From NCBI RefSeq assembly GCF_000235425.2, contig NZ_KI912266.1:2981671-3045670 (forward strand): DNA of 64,000 nt. The letters are read 5' to 3'. The notes below the pieces were generated by a model that did not search any database, was not told the origin of the DNA, and was given only the letters and a program-made list of their open reading frames with translations. The position numbers and the translations under genes are program-made. This document shows, piece by piece, positions 1-8,800 of the stretch; within the stretch, counting starts at the first letter, position 1, and each line of letters starts with the position of its first letter. Origin of the DNA: Pseudofrankia saprophytica. Its GTDB lineage: Bacteria; Actinomycetota; Actinomycetes; Frankiales; Frankiaceae.

Positions 1-1606
1 CAAACCGCATCCCCAAGACAAGATTGAGGTTCGAACTCACTTGAGCGCGTGCATGGTGGTTTGCCGGTAGGGTCTCCGCCGCCCGCCGCACGGCATCGAC
101 CGCGCGCTCAAGGTCCGCGACGCTGCCTGTCCATTGAAACCTGGTCATGAGCATCTCGCCCAAGCTGGCTTGCACGGTCGCGTACTCGGCGTGAGTGGCC
201 GGCGCCGCGGTGGCCGCGCCACCGGCTGCCGCTACTGCGTCGTCGATGTCGGCTGCGTCCCCGACTCGCCTGAAGCGGTAGTGCAGCGCCTCGGCGAGGG
301 CCAGGAGCACCTCTGGCTGACTGGCATGGCCGGGTGGCAGCGCGGCTGACCCCTCGCGAGCCAAGTCCACCGCGCTGTCGAGGTCGCCTACGTCGTCGGC
401 TCGCACGCCTCTCGACGTCAGCACGCTGGCCTGACCAGCGAGTAGAAGAGGCCATCCCGGATGGTTGCGAGGAATGGCGCGGAGGGCTTGCCACCCGATC
501 TCAACTGCTCTGTCGAGGACGTCCTCGGTGCCGGTTTCACGGAACTGGAAGCGCAACGTTTCGGCCAGGCTCATCAGCACTATCGGCCAGTCTGGATCGG
601 ACTCCTGTGTCACGGCGGCTGCGTGTTCGCCGGCTGCCACGGCTCGGCGCAGATCGTCCTGGTCGCCGGTCTGTTGGAAGCGCAGCACGAGTATGCCCGC
701 CAGCCCCGCCAGCGTCGCACCGTAGCCAGGTTCGTCTTCCGGTGTCTTGGCGAACGCCTGCAAGCCGGCGTCCACCGCATAATTGAGGTCGGTGAGGTCT
801 CCGGTACTCCGAGAGCGCATCGCGAGAGTGGAGCTAATACTTAGCCAGAGTGCACCGCTCTCGTCATCCGGCGTTACTTCGAGTGCCTTCCAGGCGGCGT
901 TCAGCGCCCTTCCCAGATCTTCCGCGTCACCGGTCACCTGGGATCTCAGCAATAGGGCGTTATGAAGTTCGGTCGCCGTGCCGGCGTAGCTTGGACTGTC
1001 TACCGGCAATAACGCTATCGCTGTATTGGCGGCCTCCACCGCAACGTTGAGGTCGGCAAAGTCGCCCGCGTACAGGTAGCGTGCCCGCATTCCCGGAGCC
1101 AAACCGGCCAGCAGAATCGTCCGGCCGGGATGGTCGACCGGCAACGCCGTCATCGCCGTCACGGCGGCGGTAAGAGCCGCATCGACGCCGGCCAGACCGT
1201 CGGTCTCCACCCGCAGGCAGGCGTCCATGACTGCCGTCGATTTCGACTCTGCGTCCAGCCTGATGAGATTTTCGAGGCTGGCCAGCACGGCGATCCGGTC
1301 CGGATGGTCCACCGGAAGCCCGGCTACCGAATGGAGCCCGGTCTGCACTGAGAACGCGACCGAGGCGTCCAGATCGGCGGTGTCGCCGGTCCGCTCGTAG
1401 CGTACGTGGGAGAAATGGGCAAGAGTGGAGAGCACTTGGCCGCGACCAGGGTGGCCTGTCGGCGTGACAGCCATCGCCGCGTTCGCCGCGTCTATCAGGG
1501 CGTCCAGGTCGTCGACGCCGTCGGACTGGGCGAACTGAGTCCGCAGGCCGGCGAGTTGACTGATGAGGAAGGTGGCCTGGTCGGGCCAGCCTGCTGGTGC
1601 GCTCAC
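1..1606 (-). CDS. TPR-repeat protein, 3' end outside window (probable CHAT-TPR protein)
   Basis: The reading frame is open from a GTG at 1606 to the window edge, about 535 codons. GGGGGA lies five bases before the GTG, which decides the start. The protein is a tandem array of roughly 45-residue helical repeats. Each has the pattern T-G-D-x-x-D-L-D-x-A-V followed by a second helix ending in P-x-x-H-P-x-R-A, as in the four CHAT-TPR proteins of this window; about ten units are visible. Those relatives end in a CHAT cysteine-protease domain, so one is expected beyond position 1, but it is not seen. Upstream on the same strand, beyond inserted transposase debris, lies a small CATRA-associated-type gene (2684-3049). 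The two may once have formed one unit. Confidence 0.85.
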   Translation of the reverse strand, partial: MSAPAGWPDQATFLISQLAGLRTQFAQSDGVDDLDALIDAANAAMAVTPTGHPGRGQVLSTLAHFSHVRYERTGDTADLDASVAFSVQTGLHSVAGLPVDHPDRIAVLASLENLIRLDAESKSTAVMDACLRVETDGLAGVDAALTAAVTAMTALPVDHPGRTILLAGLAPGMRARYLYAGDFADLNVAVEAANTAIALLPVDSPSYAGTATELHNALLLRSQVTGDAEDLGRALNAAWKALEVTPDDESGALWLSISSTLAMRSRSTGDLTDLNYAVDAGLQAFAKTPEDEPGYGATLAGLAGILVLRFQQTGDQDDLRRAVAAGEHAAAVTQESDPDWPIVLMSLAETLRFQFRETGTEDVLDRAVEIGWQALRAIPRNHPGWPLLLAGQASVLTSRGVRADDVGDLDSAVDLAREGSAALPPGHASQPEVLLALAEALHYRFRRVGDAADIDDAVAAAGGAATAAPATHAEYATVQASLGEMLMTRFQWTGSVADLERAVDAVRRAAETLPANHHARAQVSSNLNLVLGMRF

Positions 1607-1758
1607 AATGTCCCCCGTTTGCTGTCTAGCCGATGGTTCATGCGCCAGATTCCGTGCGTACAGGACGCCGGCCCCACGGCGAACGACCCCGAACGAGCTT
1701 AGCGCCATTTGGTCACGCGGCGACGCTCAAAAGCATAGCTGTACAGGCTCCGAGTGGC

Positions 1759-2345
1759 TTAGCGCCGGTTTCGGAGTGAGCTTTTTAGGCGGCGTAGGCA
1801 GATGATCGTGCAGGCGAGGGTGAGTAGTACCTGGTGGATGTCGGCGCGGCGTTCTCACCGAGTGCGCAGCCGGCGGAACTGGTGCAGCCAGTCGATGGTG
1901 CGTTCCACGGGCCAGCGTTGCCGGGCCAGGCCGGAGCCGTGTGGCGCTCGTCGGCGGGCGATGATCGGCGTGATCTGCCAGCAGGTGAGCTTGCGGCGGT
2001 AGGCGTCGTGGTCGTAGCCCCAGTCGGCGAGCAGACAGCGCGGACGGTGTCGGGGCCGGCCGGGGCGGCCCCGGATGGGCGGGATCGCCTCGATCAGCGG
2101 GATCAGCTGGGTGACGTCGCTGCCGTGCTCGCCGGTGATGGACACCGCCAGCGGTGTCCTGCCGGCGTCGACGATCAGGTGGTGTTTGGAGCCGAGGTGG
2201 CCGCGGTTGACCGGGCTCGGACCGTCGCGGTCCCCCTTTGAAGGCGTGCACATGGGAGGAGTCCACCAGCGCCCGGTGCAGGTCGAGGCGGCCCGCGGCA
2301 TTGAGGCACAGGGAGGTGGTGCGCGTCCACTGGCCATACCCGCCC
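1759..2345 (-). pseudogene. IS5-family transposase, broken
   Basis: Minus-strand remnant of an IS5-type DDE transposase. One frame carries a segment like ALVDSSHVHAFKGG. A one-base slip in a G/A run near 2235 moves the rest into another frame, with SKHHLIVDAGRTPLAV, LLADWGYD and RWPVERTIDWLHQF. An in-frame TGA at 1855-1857 replaces the Trp codon usual after RTR, and the normal C-terminus (ERRADIHQ... CLRRL) can still be read beyond it to a stop at 1759-1761. The N-terminal region is missing. At least one frameshift and one nonsense change mean it is dead. Confidence 0.8.
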
Positions 2346-2359
2346 CGGCGTCGAGGTCG

Positions 2360-2690
2360 CCGACTCGATGGTTCGCAACGGCGCAACTGGTCCTCCGGCT
2401 AGCCCAAGAAACGCCCATTGGGGCTACCTGCGACTCTCCGCGGGATACCGCAAGCTGCTGGTCCAGGTATCGGGCGCCTCGGTCCGACCATCCTGCACCG
2501 ATGCGCCGTCGGACCGACACCTCGCCACGGCGGCGGGCCAAGCTGGTCGCAGTTCCTGCGCAGCCCAAGCCCACAATCGGCTGGCCTCCGAGTTCCCCAC
2601 CATCGGCGCCGTCACACCCGCCAGGCTGTACATGCTGTTCTACATCGACTCGACTGCCGATGAGCAGCGCGTGGTGGCACGGCTCAGCGC
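2360..2690 (+). pseudogene. rve/integrase-core transposase fragment
   Basis: Plus-strand fragment of the middle of an integrase-core transposase, spread over three frames. Recognisable pieces in order are AQLVLRLAQET, HWGYLRLSAGYRKLLVQVSG, GGPSWSQFLR and ARLYMLFYIDS. They match the order in the better preserved relic at 22370-23424. It butts against the IS5 relic on one side and overlaps the 3' end of the small CATRA-type gene on the other, so its insertion probably cut that gene. Confidence 0.7.
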
Positions 2691-3049
2691 CGGGTTTCTG
2701 GGTCCGCATGGCCTCCGGGCGGCGAGGCAAGGTCGAGGGAGGGCTCGCTAAGGATGTGGATCAAGGTGTTCAGGCGTTCGCGGATTTTCGGTGGAGCCGG
2801 CTCGCCTACGGGGCCGTCTACGTCGCTGACGTTCCGATTCGGGCCAAGGAACATCAGGTTGGCAGCGGCCTCGCCGAAGGCGGCGAGGTCTCCGGTGCGC
2901 AGCGCGTCGAGGAGGCGGGCGAGCACCTCGGCGACCTCGTCCCACTGGTCAGCGGGCAGCCGCCAGCGGGAGGCCAAGCGCAGTGTCTGCAGGGCCTGGT
3001 CGCGCCGCTTGGCAGGCATCGGCGATGTCGAATTGTCGCTGTCCCCCAT
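2684..3049 (-). CDS. CATRA system-associated small protein (CATASP-like), 3' end altered
   Basis: About 121 residues from ATG 3049; an in-frame TTG at 3061 is an alternative. The helical core contains RLPADQWDEVAEVLARLLDA, a stretch on the theme L-x-x-G-D-x-A-A-F-x-x-A, then LMFLGPNR. This is the pattern I associate with the small proteins of CATRA (caspase/TPR-associated) conflict systems, and it resembles the protein at 59957-60274. The last residues (about ASPPGGHADPETRR) run into the transposase fragment, so the natural C-terminus has probably been replaced. It lies upstream of, and on the same strand as, the TPR gene at 1-1606. The role is presumably that of an adaptor. The family name is from memory and needs an HMM check. 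Confidence 0.6.
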   Translation of the reverse strand: MGDSDNSTSPMPAKRRDQALQTLRLASRWRLPADQWDEVAEVLARLLDALRTGDLAAFGEAAANLMFLGPNRNVSDVDGPVGEPAPPKIRERLNTLIHILSEPSLDLASPPGGHADPETRR

Positions 3050-3066
3050 AGACCAGGACAATAGCG

Positions 3067-3400
3067 ATGCCAGGTTGGGAGGTCATCGCACCTTCGGGGC
3101 GTGCCCGGACGCGCCAACGACGGTTGGGGATACTCAGCGAACGGGATCCCGAGGCTCGCTGCGGCGCCCTGGTACGGGTCCGGGCATGGTGGGAGCCGAG
3201 ATGGGGGCGCTGGCTGCTCGCTCAGTGTCATCGGACCAGCGGGGAGCTGGCGTTCTACGTCTGTTTCGGGCCTCAGCGCACCAGCCTGGCCGGGCTCGCA
3301 CGGGTGGCCGGTGCCCGCTGACCGATCGAGGAATGCTTCCAACAGGCAAAACAGACCTGAGGCCAGGACGACTACCAGGTCCAGCCACGAACTTGACCCA
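3067..3400 (+). pseudogene. IS701-family transposase C-terminal fragment
   Basis: Plus-strand peptide with SGELAFYVCFGPQRTSLAGL then ARVAGAR, followed by TGA where the family has Trp, and then PIEECFQQAK in the same frame, a further stop, and DDYQV. This is the conserved block around the catalytic Glu of IS701/IS4-like transposases. It has two in-frame stops and no N-terminal half. Confidence 0.65.
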
Positions 3401-3530
3401 ATCCTTGACGGCTTCGTCCGACCAAGCCTAGGGCGTCGCTGCGGGCTGGCAGCGCGAGCCAGCCGAACACCCACGCCATGATCAGCTGGACTAGCCGCAC
3501 CACCATGATTACGATCATGCGCCACGGCAT
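3401..3530 (-). pseudogene. Possible N-terminal fragment of an integrase-core transposase
   Basis: Read on the minus strand, this holds a short peptide VVRLVQLIMAWVFGWLALPA. It resembles the hydrophobic N-terminus seen in the transposase relics at 12796-13230 (YLIFVRLCGWLVLL) and 26249 ([12 protein letters not shown]). It is too short for certainty. Confidence 0.35.
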
Positions 3531-3540
3531 CCGGAGACGA

Positions 3541-3938
3541 AGTCGCAGGTCAGCAGTCGGAACCCGAGTTCTGGTGCGGCATGGGCACGCAGCGAGCCTG
3601 ACTCAAGCGCTCAGCTGATCACAGAGGTGTGAGGGGTGGACTACTCGGACTCCTGCGCGAGCCGTCATCGCGGCAGGTGCTGTGGAGAGAAGAACGGTGA
3701 CGTTGCATGCGTCATCGCCTCGATGGGTTAGTCTGGGCTGGTCGGCATACACCTCGGATGAGTCGGCGAAGCCTACGGGGGCTCAAGGTGGCGGTTAATT
3801 CTGGTGTGCCCGCATGGACGGTAGCGTCACAGAGTGGGAGTAATCGGGTAGCGCATTCGGGCGGTCGTGGCCGTCCGAAGACAGCAGCGGTGCGCGGCGG
3901 GTGGAGAACGGGCCGCTCACGTGGACCAGGGCACAGCA
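3541..3938. other. Intergenic region upstream of the AAA+/CHAT operon
   Basis: No supported gene. It presumably holds the promoter of the AAA+ and CHAT-TPR pair. I saw no convincing -10/-35 pair or operator. Confidence 0.4.
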
Positions 3939-5891
3939 ATGCCACGTGAACTGGCGGAACTCGCCAGCTACGCCGAGCTGAACACACTCGTCGGGCTAGA
4001 CGGAGTCAAGCGCGAGATCCGTTCTCTGCTGACGACGATGAACTACTTTCAACTGGCCACCCGGCGCGGGTACAAGGTCGGTTTCGAGGCGCAGCATCTG
4101 GTGTTCGCTGGGCCGCCGGGCACGGGTAAGACTACCGTGGCCAGAATTTTCGCCCGCCTGCTGGCTGAAATGGGGGTCGTTCAGCGCGCGGTGCCAGTGG
4201 AGGTGTCCTCTGACTCCTTGGTGGGCGAGCATGCCGGATCGGGTACCAGGCGGCTCGTCGAAGCGTTCGAGAAGGCACAGGGTGGCGTCCTGTTCCTCGA
4301 CGAGATCCAGAGCCTGGCTCCGGATCCGTCGGGGCATGCCGGGTTCGGCTATGAGATCATCAACGCGTTGGTGAAACTGATGGAAGACCGGCGCCGAGAC
4401 GTCCTGGTCATCGTGGCCGGATACTCGAGTGATCTGAGCAAGGTCTTCGCGATGAATCCTGGCCTCAGTACGCGGTTTACCCGCACCATCACGTTCCCTT
4501 CGTTCAGGCCAGAAGAACTTGCCCGCATTGTCGAGAAACTGGCTTCCGATGCTGGGTTCGTGCTTGGACCAGGGACAGCCGATGCAGTGCGCCACTACTT
4601 TCAAAGGGGCCACGGTCGGCGGACACCAGGTAACGGTCGCGCCGCGCGCACACTCCTTGAGGCGATGCAGGGCCGGCTGGTCGGCCGGGTGATGTCCGAG
4701 GTTGATGCCGGCCGCGACGTTCCTTTGAACGAGATGCGGCCAGAGGATCTTGATGTCGAGCTCGGCCGGTCCGGGCTGGCAGTAGGCCGCCGTGCCCCCG
4801 ACGAGGCGCACTTCGCGCGGGTCAGCGCCGAGTTGACCGCACTGCCGGGCCTGCGGCCCGTGAAGGAGGAGGTCGCCCGCCTGCAGGCCAGAGCCGCGTT
4901 CGCTGTCCGGCGTCAGGCGAATGGGCAATCTAGCTGCATGGAGAGCTGGCACCTGGTGTTCACCGGCGCATCTGGCACGGGCAAGACGATGTGTGCCCGT
5001 CTTTATGGCGAACTGCTCGCCGCGTTGGGGATGCTCGCGCAGGGCCAGCTGGTGGAAGTGACCCGGACTGACCTGGTCGGACAATGGGTCGGGCAGACCG
5101 CCCAGCGTACCCGTGACGCCTTCGAACGGGCCCGCGGCGGTGTGTTGTTCATCGACCAGGCCGATATCTTGGCACCGCATCAGGCGTCCGGTTCTGACTT
5201 TGGCCACGAGTCGGTCAACACCATCGTAAAGCTGATGGAGGACCTCGGCGACGAGCTGGTCGTCATCGCTGCCGGCCGACCCGACCGGATGAAAACATTT
5301 CTGTCAAACAACCCCGCGCTGGCTGACCGTTTCTCCCGGACCGTCCGCTTTCCGGACTATACGGCGGAGGAACTCGTCGCGATCTTCCAGAGGCTGGCAG
5401 CCGATAGCCAGTTCAAAATCGATCCCGCGGTATTGACGGCGCTGCTGGCTCGATTCGTACTCCCAGGCGTTGGCGGCCGAGCGGCGAATGCACGACACGT
5501 CCAGCGGACGCTGTCTGAGATGGTGGATAGCGTCGCGCTCCGGGCCGCAGCCGACGGCGAGAACGTCGACATCGGCCTGCTGACGGTCGCCGATCTTCCC
5601 GAAGAACCCATGGTGTCCGGGCTGTCCCGCCCAGCCGCATCCGCCGGTGGCACAGCTTCTGACGAGGTGACTACTGGGACAGGGGCTGCCAAGGGCATAC
5701 CTTCACCCGCCCGTGGTGGCTCCGCCGACAGATCAGCACGATCCGATAGTGCAGCTCCTCGGGACACACACCCCAGCCCCGCAGCAAGTGGACCACCTCG
5801 CGCGGTACCGGATCCGGGTCCTGCGGCCCGCCCCGCTCCGGGGAGGTGGGACTTCAACGGTCCGGGCGGTGCGGTGCCCAAGCCATGGTGA
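3939..5891 (+). CDS. Tandem AAA+ ATPase, CbxX/CfqX (EccA-like) type, degenerate second Walker B
   Basis: 650 residues from ATG 3939; upstream in-frame GTGs at 3867 and 3921 are alternatives without a better ribosome site. Two CbxX/CfqX AAA+ modules follow each other. D1 has Walker A GPPGTGKT (58-65), Walker B GVLFLDE (catalytic Glu 122) and an arginine-bearing NPGLSTRF. D2 has Walker A GASGTGKT (343-350), but its Walker B reads GVLFIDQ, so Gln407 stands where the catalytic Glu should be. D2 may bind ATP without turning it over. A disordered Pro/Ser/Arg tail of about 90 residues follows. The stop overlaps the start of the giant CHAT-TPR gene (ATGGTGA), so the two are probably translationally coupled. 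This AAA+ family remodels protein complexes. Here it would plausibly act on the CHAT-TPR partner, which is inference. Confidence 0.88.
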   Translation: MPRELAELASYAELNTLVGLDGVKREIRSLLTTMNYFQLATRRGYKVGFEAQHLVFAGPPGTGKTTVARIFARLLAEMGVVQRAVPVEVSSDSLVGEHAGSGTRRLVEAFEKAQGGVLFLDEIQSLAPDPSGHAGFGYEIINALVKLMEDRRRDVLVIVAGYSSDLSKVFAMNPGLSTRFTRTITFPSFRPEELARIVEKLASDAGFVLGPGTADAVRHYFQRGHGRRTPGNGRAARTLLEAMQGRLVGRVMSEVDAGRDVPLNEMRPEDLDVELGRSGLAVGRRAPDEAHFARVSAELTALPGLRPVKEEVARLQARAAFAVRRQANGQSSCMESWHLVFTGASGTGKTMCARLYGELLAALGMLAQGQLVEVTRTDLVGQWVGQTAQRTRDAFERARGGVLFIDQADILAPHQASGSDFGHESVNTIVKLMEDLGDELVVIAAGRPDRMKTFLSNNPALADRFSRTVRFPDYTAEELVAIFQRLAADSQFKIDPAVLTALLARFVLPGVGGRAANARHVQRTLSEMVDSVALRAAADGENVDIGLLTVADLPEEPMVSGLSRPAASAGGTASDEVTTGTGAAKGIPSPARGGSADRSARSDSAAPRDTHPSPAASGPPRAVPDPGPAARPAPGRWDFNGPGGAVPKPW

Positions 5892-8800
5892 GCGACGTGC
5901 CAGCCCAGCCGAACGAAGACACCACGGAGACCAGAACGCAACCGACAGAGGACGGGAACGCAGACAGCCACCTTGATGCAGGCGCGGTCGCGGACTCTGA
6001 TGCGGACCAGACAGCAAGACCGAGCCTTGTCGACGCGCTCGTGGCGTTTGTGACGTCGCCAAGCTGGCGGGCTGCCCAGGAACTGCTTGACGAAAATCCA
6101 GGATTGCTGTCCGCAGACGCCGCCGCGTTGCTGACCGCGCAGGCCGCACTGTTCCGCGACGATGACCCGGCACGCGCGACGAGCCTGGACGAACACCGCG
6201 AACTGCTGAACCGCTGCACGGCGGTCGGCGTGGCAGCGGCCTTCGCCGAGAAGCATGCGACCGCTGAGGGTGCCACCATGGAGCCTCCGTCCGGCGCTCC
6301 TGCTGAGATCGATGTGCTCGATGACGTTCCCCTCACGCCCACGGTCGAGGACGCACTCGCGCTTGCTGCGGCGGAACGCCTCTCCAACCAGCCAATCGAC
6401 ACAGCAATGCTGCTGGCGGCGTTGTCTCGGATGGACGTGGTTGGGGAGTGGGATCGGCTGCGCCTGCATACACGCGCCCCAGTTGACCTGCCCGGTTTGG
6501 GGCTGAGCGATCAGGATGCCGACCCTGGCGGGCGGTGGAAGGGGGTGCCGCTTTCCGGAACGCTTGTCGCGGCCATACGGACGGCCGAAAGGCAGGCCGG
6601 CGAGGCCGGTCTACTGCCTGTCCCAGTCGGTCTGCTCGCAGTCGGGCTGGTCGCCGATGACAGGTCGGCAGCGGCCCGCGGCCTGCTCGCCGAGGGCGAC
6701 CTCGACCATCCGGCGCTGATCGCGTTGCTGGCCGAGACGCTCAGAGTGCCGGAGGACTTGGCCTTCCCGGACCCGGACCCGGACGCGGAGGTCGAGGCCG
6801 CGCGCGTGGCCGTTGAGATGGCGCCGCTCGGGCATCCCGACCGGGCAGCGTTTTTGCACGAGTTCAGCTACGCGCTGGCCGTGCGGTTCGATCGGCAGGG
6901 GCGGGCTGACGACATGGACTCCGCCGTCGACGCCGCGCTGGCCGCGGTCGACGCTGCCGCGGCCAGCGACCCTGACATCGGTCAGTATCAGCGGACGCTC
7001 GGGCACCTCCTGGCCTGCCGGTTCGACCAGCGGGGGCGGCCGGCGGATCTCGACGTGGCCCTGGAGGCGGCTCGCGCGGCGGTCGACGCGATCGATGCCG
7101 ACGACCCGGATCGTGCCGCGGTGCTGTCGAGCCTCGGAACCTACCTGAGCGTCCGGTATGAACGCGTCGGCGATCTGGAGGACCTGGACCTCGCGATCGA
7201 CGCCACGAGATCCGCATTGGACGCCACGTCGGACGACGATCCGGATCGGTTTCTGCGCCTGCTCAACCTCGGTGAGTGTCTCGGCTATCGGCTCCAACGC
7301 ACCGGAGCGCCGGGCGACCTGGCGGCGTTCAGGGTCGCGTCCGCCGCGGTCCGCTCGGAACTAGGGGCACTGCCGGACGGCCATCCGGCCACAGATTTGC
7401 TGCCGGCCTGGGACGCGGCGGCGGCCGCTCTCCAAGGCCTCGAGGCCGACCGGTTGGACATGCGTGATCCTGAGTTCGAAGCGGTGCTCCACAACGCTGT
7501 GACGACGGTGGGTGCCGTGGCCGGGGATGCGGCCGTGGTCGGGTTGGCCGGCGCGACCCGCATGGTGGGCTTCGCGCGGACTGGTGACGTGGACGACCTG
7601 GGGACGGCGATCGAGTCGGTGCGCGGCGCGCTGGCCGAGCTGTCGGATGACGACCCCGCCGAAAACGCGAACCGTGCGCTGATGCTCGCGAACCTCGCGG
7701 GCATGCTGCAGGTCCGCTTCGCCGAGACCGGTGCCATGACCGACCTCGAGGAAGCAGTCGACGCGACACGGACAGTGCTTGCCTCGGCCTGGACCACGCA
7801 CGGCATCCGTGACCTGCTCGAGGCGGGGTTCGCCGAGCTGCTGAAGGTCCGGTTCGAGCACACCGGGGACCAGGCGGATCTGGACGCGGCGATCGCCGCC
7901 GGGTTGGGGTCCCTGCGGCGGGTGGCGGCCAGGAGGTCCGCGGACGACGCCTTCGCCCGCGCGGTGGTGGGCGAGGTCGATGCGATCGCCGACGCCCACG
8001 AACACGCCGCCACCGGCGATCCGGACGCCCTCAGGTCAGGCATCGAGGCTCTCCACCGGATAGCCGGTCTTCTTCCGGACTTCGCCGAACGCGGTGCGCT
8101 TCTCACCCAGTGGGACGGCCTCGTCCAGGACCTCGACGTGGTGGAGAGTGATGACGAGGAGGCTATACGGCGGGTAGCCCAACGCCTGACGGAACAGCTT
8201 CCGGCGGGATCAATCCTCCAGGAGCAGACATCGGCGCGGCTGGCCGCGGCCGAGGCGTTCCTCAGGTACGAGGAGACCGAAGGCCCCACTGATCTCGAGG
8301 CCGCCATCGACGCGCTGCGGACAGCCCTGGCCCTGGGCCCGGCCGGCCATCCAACGCATTGCCTGCTGGAAGGCGAACTAGGCACGGCACTGCTGGCGCG
8401 ATTCGAACGCGGCGGCGACCGGGCTGACCTGGACCAAGCCGTCTCGGCTGCCCGGCGAGCGGTGACCCTCGGCCGGGACGAGGCTGTCGAGCACCGTCTC
8501 GCACTGCTCACCCTCAACAGGGCACTGACGAGGCGATACGAGACAAGCGGCGACATGCAAGATCTGGAGGACGCGATCGTCGCGGGCGAGGCGGCCCTCG
8601 CCGCGACGCCGGACGGCGACCCGCGCCGGGGCATCGCCCTCAACAACCTCGGCACCACCCTGCTCGCCCGATACCAGCACACGGAAGATCCCGACGATAT
8701 GTCCAGGGCGTTCGACATCTGCCACGCCGCGGTCGTCGCCATGCCGCCGGATCATCCTGACCGTGCCATAGCGCTGACCAACAAGGCAACCGCGCTGACG

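Noticed and set aside
1855-3325. TGA in place of Trp in two relics (IS5 after RTR, IS701 after GAR), suggesting recoding of TGA
   Set aside because: Both lie in otherwise decayed transposases, and TGA is the normal stop of intact genes here (for example AAA+ at 5889-5891). Simple TGG to TGA mutation is enough.
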